64,000 nucleotides of DNA from Phaeosaccion multiseriatum (taxonomy: Eukaryota; Ochrophyta, other classes). The stretch is taken from positions 1,922,001 through 1,986,000 of the forward strand of contig OZ218954.1 in assembly GCA_965112735.1 (NCBI GenBank), given 5' to 3'. Below, piece by piece: positions 59,289 through 64,000 of this stretch (position 1 is the stretch's first letter; each line of letters opens with the position of its first letter). The notes under the pieces are model-generated. The model was not told the DNA's origin and did not search any database. It saw nothing but the letters and a program-made list of their open reading frames with translations. Position numbers and translations under genes: made by a program.

Positions 59289-60618
59289 ACTGCACTGCAT
59301 ACCTGCATGGAGCGGACGCCTCTGGAGAGAAGAATGGACGACGCCGACGGGTGGAATAGGACTCCTCGCTGCGCCGAGCCGCTGCATTGCGATGTGGGCA
59401 GGACGGCCCGGGTACACACGGTTACACACGGTTACACACGGTTACACACGGTTACACACGGTTACACACGGTTACACACGGTTACACACGGTAACGCACG
59501 ACGCGTTGAAACTTACCCCACGCTCAGAGCAGAGAGGAGAAGATGGGGATGGGGATCGCAGGTGCAACGCAAGAGAAGAGGGGCATATAGTAAAGGGGAG
59601 AGGTCTGTGAGGTGTGTGCAGACAGACCCTTCACCCACACCCTCCGTACTCTCGCTGACTCACCTGCCCGAGCGATAGAGCCCCACATTTTCCATCACAT
59701 CTGTAGATTACATGTCCCCCATGGAGAGTACAGCCAGTAGAGCAGTGGAGAGGGGATAGGAAAGGTGATAGGAAAGGTGAACAGCGAATAACAAACTCTC
59801 GTCGCTCATCAGGGAGCGGCCAGCAGCGGCACCAACACAAAAGTCCTCCAAGCGTCGATCCCTACCGCACCTACTGACAGAGGAGCATCGGTGGGCAGAT
59901 CCCAAAGCTTGACGCTTCCATCCGAAGAGGCTGTGGCGAGCTGGCCGGGCACGAAGGGGTTCCACGCCAGACCCGTCACCTCGCCGCCCACGCGGACCAC
60001 TGGCCGGCGACCTACAAGAGGACCGACGACAAGGACCCAGAGGGCAGAGAGGACAGAGAAGAGAGCCCGTGAGTCACTCCTCATATCATACATGCAGAGA
60101 CGATAGGAAGGGAGGGAGAGGGATGCTTGTCCTCCTCTCTCCTTTTCCTCCTCCCTCCTCCTCCTCCTCCTCCTCCTCCTCCTCCTCATCCTCCTCCTCC
60201 TCCTCCTCCTCCTCCTCCTAGTCCCCCTCCTCCTCCTCTCCTCCCCCTCCATTTCGAGGGAGAAAACTAGGCAGCAGAGACACTTCTTCTTACCTTTGCC
60301 CGCTCGGCCGAGTGCATTGACAGGCACTACTCCAACACCACTCCCTCCTGCGGCTGACTCCACGTAGGCCAGCACTCCGTCCAGCCCGGCAGCTATGAGA
60401 TTCGTGTCCGAGGCAACCGCCTCGCGAGGGTCCAGCTCCGAGTAGTACGCGTCGGGGCTGCTGGGGGCTGAGGGAACAGAGGGTGACAATGGTTTGGGAC
60501 ATTAAAAATGCATTTCTCCCTCCACGATTTTCCTTTCCACCTCTCCTCGCTCACCTGTGAGGAGGATGTGCCTAAAGAGGCTTTGCCTAACAACTCCCTT
60601 GCTCTTAAAGGACGCCAT
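52541..60618 (-). CDS. Coronin-7-type protein (two coronin beta-propellers, acidic tail)
   Basis: Actin/Arp2/3-linked WD40 protein; in animals CORO7 acts at the Golgi. Fourteen minus-strand exons: 60618-60555, 60467-60294, 60011-59871, 59700-59664, 59381-59303, 58977-58803, 58144-58017, 57785-56586, 56064-55945, 55316-55159, 54762-54369, 54260-54140, 53644-53343 and 52975-52541. They total 3,528 nt (1,175 residues) with matching phases. Unit 1 starts MASFKSKGVVRQSLFRHILL and has LAWNPFVPGQLATASSDGSV, VLFHPSASSILLSRG, LVFLCGTGDSSIRVHE and EVARLFKLVSGGIQPV. A 150-residue Ala/Gly/Ser/Thr-rich linker follows (exon 57785-56586). Unit 2 begins SRFKHVYGKGV and has HSIAFSPFDASIMATGSEDH and HVLFHPTAKDLLYTAGADYS, ending LKEFFQDDVYGPV, which is close to CORO7. 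The last residues DSDEEWSD match the acidic Arp2/3-binding tail of CORO7. Human CORO7 is 925 residues; the extra length is the linker and loops. A copy of the dispersed motif lies inside exon 53644-53343. Confidence 0.94.
53528..53552 (+). repeat. Dispersed motif copy inside a coronin exon
   Basis: GCTGTATCACCAACTGCTG occurs on the plus strand within coding exon 53644-53343. On the coronin sense strand it encodes Ala-Ala-Val-Gly-Asp-Thr-Ala-Ala, an extra loop after VFEIITPHQ. Confidence 0.85.
54775..55070 (+). repeat. GT and CCT repeats in a coronin intron
   Basis: A GT run (54776-54804) and a CCT run (55018-55063) inside intron 55158-54763. On the sense strand the AGG run is donor-proximal. 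Confidence 0.85.
55660..55945 (+). repeat. Degenerate telomere-like CCCTATA/CCCTAAA repeats in a coronin intron
   Basis: Around 280 bp of loosely periodic TACCCTA, CCCTATA and ACCCTAAACCCC words in intron 55944-55317. Related to telomere-type repeats but heavily diverged and inside a gene. Confidence 0.6.
56068..56480 (+). repeat. CA and CT dinucleotide arrays in a coronin intron
   Basis: A CA run (56068-56148) and CT runs (56300-56470, duplicated block of about 80 bp) fill intron 56585-56065. On the sense strand the GA repeats are donor-proximal and the TG run lies at the acceptor. Confidence 0.9.
58150..58400 (+). repeat. 13-bp/26-bp tandem repeat in a coronin intron
   Basis: Alternating 13-bp units ATAAGGCACAGCG and ATAAGGCATAGCG, about nineteen in all, in intron 58802-58145, right next to the acceptor. 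Confidence 0.9.
58983..59008 (-). repeat. Dispersed motif copy in a coronin intron
   Basis: A CAGCAATTGGTGATACAGC variant lies next to the acceptor of the exon starting at 58977 (minus strand), so it is part of that 3' splice region. Confidence 0.8.
59411..59492 (+). repeat. 10-bp tandem repeat in a coronin intron
   Basis: Eight GTTACACACG units inside intron 59663-59384, close to the acceptor on the sense strand. Confidence 0.95.
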
Positions 60619-60784
60619 GGCGTTGGCGTACTCCACTGGAGAGAAGGGAATAAAGATGGGAAAAAATACTCGAATAAGTCAACAATCCGAATCGAATTTG
60701 ATCTCCCCCGTCGTTACGATACATATCACGCCTTTTTAGAAGCGGAGATCCCCGAGCTGGAGGCTACGCTGCTGCTGGTCCTTT
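60619..60784. promoter_or_regulatory. Probable bidirectional promoter (coronin 7 and O-fucosyltransferase-like gene)
   Basis: 166 bp between divergent ATGs, relatively A/T-rich compared with its surroundings. It contains AAAAAATACTCG and ACATATCACG. Function inferred from layout. Confidence 0.5.
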
Positions 60785-63700
60785 ATGAAGCCTCTAAAGA
60801 GCATTGTCGTGGTGCTGCTGGCACTCTCAGCAGCAGCTACGGCGGCCGAAGAACTCGCAAGGGATGGAGGGTTCCGAGGCGATGTTGTTGGTGCTGGTGC
60901 TGCTGGTGCTGATGCTGGTGCTGGTGGTGCTGCTGTTACTGCTGAGGGCGATGGTGATGCTGGTGGTGGTGGCGGTGCAGCAAGTGCTAGAGGGAGGCAG
61001 GCTCGCGAAGGCGTCAACCCCCCCACAATGGCAACGCTCGACTGCCGTTCGGTGGAGAAGGGGGAGGGGCGGGACAAGATCCTGAACATTGCTTATTGGC
61101 AGGACAACGTGGGCGATTTTGAGGCCGTCAAGGATAACCCCATTGCCAAGCTGGGCCCTCCCAAGAAATTTGTCACTTTCGCTCCCGATCGGGCGGGATG
61201 GAATAACTGCAGGTTCGTGACAGCCTTCATGCACTCATGGATGCCTTCCTTTGTGTTTGTAACGCCCTGGCCGTAATTCCATCGTTCCTTTACTGCGCTG
61301 TTCCTACTGGCAGGATGACGCTGGAAACCGTGTTTTTCTTCGCCCTTCACACGGGTCGGACGGTGGTTATGCCGCCTTCACTGACTATGGACCACTTCAA
61401 GAGCGGCAGGTTTCAGCTCTTCTACCCCACGGAAGAGCTTGAGCGAAGGGTACGGATCATCACCGTAGAAGAGTGAGTGCTGCTGGCAACGTCTGATGTT
61501 GACGAAGAACGATGAGCAAGCCAGCCATCCACCTCCCTTCCCTCTGTGATTGGTTGGTCACAAGTTCAACCCGGGTCGAGTGAAGGAGAGCCGTCATGGT
61601 GGCACTGACTCTATTCGCTGCACCGAATGAAAGCATACGTATAGCGCCTGAACGCACCTTCTCCGGGGCTGCGCAGAGAGAGAGAGAAAGAGAAAGGGGG
61701 AGAGAGCTTCTCTCGCCTCCTCTCCTGTCTCCCCCAGCCCAAACTTTTTGTCCCCCGTGGCTTACGCCTTCTCGCTGTTTCTGTTTCCTGCACTGTCAAC
61801 GAACGCAGGTATGTGAAAGAGATCCTCCACTTCCCAGAGCTGAAGCAGCTCCCGAAGGATCGCCTGTCAAAGCTGAGCATGGTAAGTGCAACGCCTCGTG
61901 CCACGCGTACTTTTTTAGTGCTGCCATGCCATGACTCTCAAGAGCAAGCAAGCAACAGACGCTTAACGCTTCACTTTGGACTCTTGCCGCCCTCCTCCTC
62001 TGTGCATTGGGACGTGCCCTTAGAATCTAAGCTCTGGGAAGGTCCATGTGCAGGGCTTCCTCCAGCAAGTGGCCGCTCTAAATCCCACAGGGTGAGTCAG
62101 CAGAGAGTATGAGGGGAGGGCAGTTCAAGCAGTCAGCGAGGGAGGGAAAAGAGGCGACCACGAGTGGACTTCACACAAAGAGAGACAGTGAGAGGGCGAC
62201 TCTCTCCCATGTTGCAAGTGTGGTGTGGTATTTTCCCTTCCTCTGACCTTTCCTTTCCTCCTCATCTCTCGTCTGGCTGGCCTACAGCATGGGTGTCCCC
62301 GGTATCAAGCCCAGCAAGAACGGGCTACTCATGCCCAAGGATTCAGGTGTGACCCACTCCGACGACGACCTACAGGACCCTTCCCTCGTGGACCCTTGGT
62401 AAGAGAGGGGACGGGCGGGTATCGGGTACACCGGGAGCGAATGCTTGTTGTTGCGCGAAGAAGCTGCGAGGGCCTGCTTGTGGGAGAGTCCTTGCTTGTG
62501 TGTGGCATGTGGCATCGTATTGTGTTTCAGGAGGAGGCCGCTGGAGTGGGAGAGAGGCCCTTGGACGATAAGACGCCCGGGCTGGTACTGAAACTGAAAC
62601 TGAAACTGAAACCGGAACCGAAACTGCCACTTTCTTATTCTCTTGTACTCACCAACAGGGTGCCGTCCTGGATGCACAAACGTGAGCCGCGGCACTACGA
62701 CACATCGATGCAGCAGGCTGCCGCGATACACTTCCCCAACTCTGACCAAAGCGTGCGGCTGCTCACGCACTACTACACGTTTGTGGCCAACACAGACAGA
62801 AAGAGGAACAACCTCATGCTCCGGACGATGCGGGACACTCTGCATTATGATGATAAGCTCTTCTGCAAAGCCAGCCAGGTATATGGGCAAGGGAGGGGGA
62901 GCAGGGAGGGAGGGAGGGAGGGAGGGGGCCGGCCCAAGCCACTTTCAGTTTCAGTTCCACAGCCTTGTGAAGGAGTCGGCGAGGCAGGCGGGGAAGAGAG
63001 GGGCTCTGGTGTCCACTGCTTTGGGTCTGCTGTGGGAAACTGTTGGGCAGTGACCATTCATTATCTCGTCGTCCTCCTGTGCTTCTGCTGCTGTTGCTGC
63101 TTTGGTAGATCATATCGCTGCTGAAGGAGGATGCTGCGGATGGAAGCTTCAGCACATTCCACGTGCGAAGAGGGGATTTTCTGAAGGCAATGAAGATGGC
63201 CGTCAAGTCGGGGGAGAAGTTTTTCTCAATGTCCAAAAAGTACCTCAATGTGAGTGAGAGAAAGTCCCCACTCTGTCTGCGCGCTCTCTCTCTCTTTCTC
63301 TTTGACACCGACCGTCGGAAGGAGCCAAAAAGAGGGGTCCAGCAAGAGAGCCGACGAGGGAGGGTGGGGGGGGGGGGGCACAGAAAGGCGATGGCGCTGG
63401 TAGGCGACGCTGCCGCCTTCCAGTGCCATCTCCCAAGGGCGAGAGGACGTGGGTGGCTCACCAAGGGGTGGGCGGGTGTCAGGACAAGGGGTGGGTGGAT
63501 GTCAGGACAGGGCGGGGGGCTGAACAGCTCGTGTTTGCCCTTTGACCCCCGTCTCGGCTTCTCCGTGCTTCTCCCCCGCCCTCCCCGCCCCCTTCCCCTA
63601 CTGCCTTCCCCTGCCTTCTCCTATGGAGCCATGGGTGTGAAACCGGGCGTTGTCTCTTGGTACATGCATGCATTTTCTCAACACCCACCCCATCCATCTA

Positions 63701-64000
63701 CCAACCAACCAACCAATCAACCAACCAGACAACCCACGAACCAACCAACAAACCAACCAACCAATCAACCAACCAGACAACCAACCAACCAACCAACCAA
63801 TCAACCAACCACCCAATCAACCAACCAGACAACCAACCACTCAACCAGACAACCAACCACTCAACCAGAAAACAAGACAACCAACCAACCAATCAACCAA
63901 CCAACCATCCAACCAACCAACCCACCCACCCACCCACCTACCGACCCCTGCAGGAGGGCGAGTTGATCTACATTGCCACCGATGAGAAGAACTCCTCGTA
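60785..64000 (+). CDS. O-fucosyltransferase-like secretory protein, 3' partial
   Basis: Probable GDP-fucose-dependent glycosyltransferase of the O-fucosyltransferase fold (Golgi/ER lumen). Visible exons are 60785-61212, 61314-61472, 61809-61881, 62024-62091, 62288-62398, 62659-62878, 63109-63249 and 63954-64000 (continues past the edge), with consistent phases. The start [20 protein letters not shown] is a clean signal peptide. It is followed by a Gly/Ala-rich spacer. The domain has [32 protein letters not shown] with [10 protein letters not shown], a middle region ending in FCKAS, the nucleotide-sugar motif [12 protein letters not shown], and finally [20 protein letters not shown] and YIATDE are hallmarks of the family. 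The acceptor protein is unknown. I cannot separate POFUT from plant-type O-fucosyltransferase relatives. Confidence 0.87.
63690..63945 (+). repeat. CCAA-type tandem repeat in an O-fucosyltransferase intron
   Basis: Degenerate ACCA/ACCAATCA tetranucleotide repeats in the 3' half of intron 63250-63953. Confidence 0.9.

Overview
The window is nuclear DNA of a eukaryote. The genes are interrupted by many introns of about 50-960 bp with GT..AG ends (two have GC..AG ends), and the gaps and introns are full of simple repeats. The most informative clue to the organism is the asparaginyl-tRNA synthetase at 11722-19467. Its precursor begins with an ER-type signal peptide followed by an Ala-Phe junction, the bipartite plastid presequence known from algae with secondary red plastids. 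I therefore read the host as a photosynthetic stramenopile (ochrophyte). I cannot name the species, and a haptophyte or cryptophyte is not excluded.

I rebuilt twelve genes by joining exons by eye, checking splice sites, reading phase and protein family similarity. From left to right they are: a giant ubiquitin-specific protease (+, 5' end outside the window); plastid-type AsnRS (+); a J-domain / PARP-type zinc finger / BRCT protein (-); a small coiled-coil protein (+); a membrane-anchored aspartic protease (-); a SENP/Ulp1-type SUMO protease (-); a SAP-domain tRNase Z (+); glyoxalase II (-); diacylglycerol kinase (+); an acid-sphingomyelinase-like phosphodiesterase (-); a coronin-7-type tandem WD40 protein (-); and an O-fucosyltransferase-like protein (+, 3' end outside the window). 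For AsnRS, the SUMO protease, tRNase Z, glyoxalase II, diacylglycerol kinase, the phosphodiesterase and coronin, the summed exon lengths are exact multiples of three, which supports those models.

The genes do not form one pathway. Loose themes are ubiquitin/SUMO turnover (USP, SENP, and a BRCT protein whose tail looks like a SUMO-interacting motif), organelle RNA and translation (AsnRS, tRNase Z), lipid metabolism (diacylglycerol kinase, sphingomyelinase-like), secretory-pathway proteins (aspartic protease, phosphodiesterase, O-fucosyltransferase) and actin (coronin 7). Several neighbours are head to head with only 150-260 bp between start codons, which suggests shared promoters.

The least explained material is non-coding. 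A roughly 19-21 bp motif recurs at eight places, two of them inside exons. Three long inverted repeats (53-69 bp arms) lie in intergenic DNA, two of them flanked by direct repeats like mobile elements. Introns tend to carry purine tracts near the donor and pyrimidine tracts near the acceptor. There is no sign of a bacterial operon, CRISPR array, phage, rRNA or tRNA gene.
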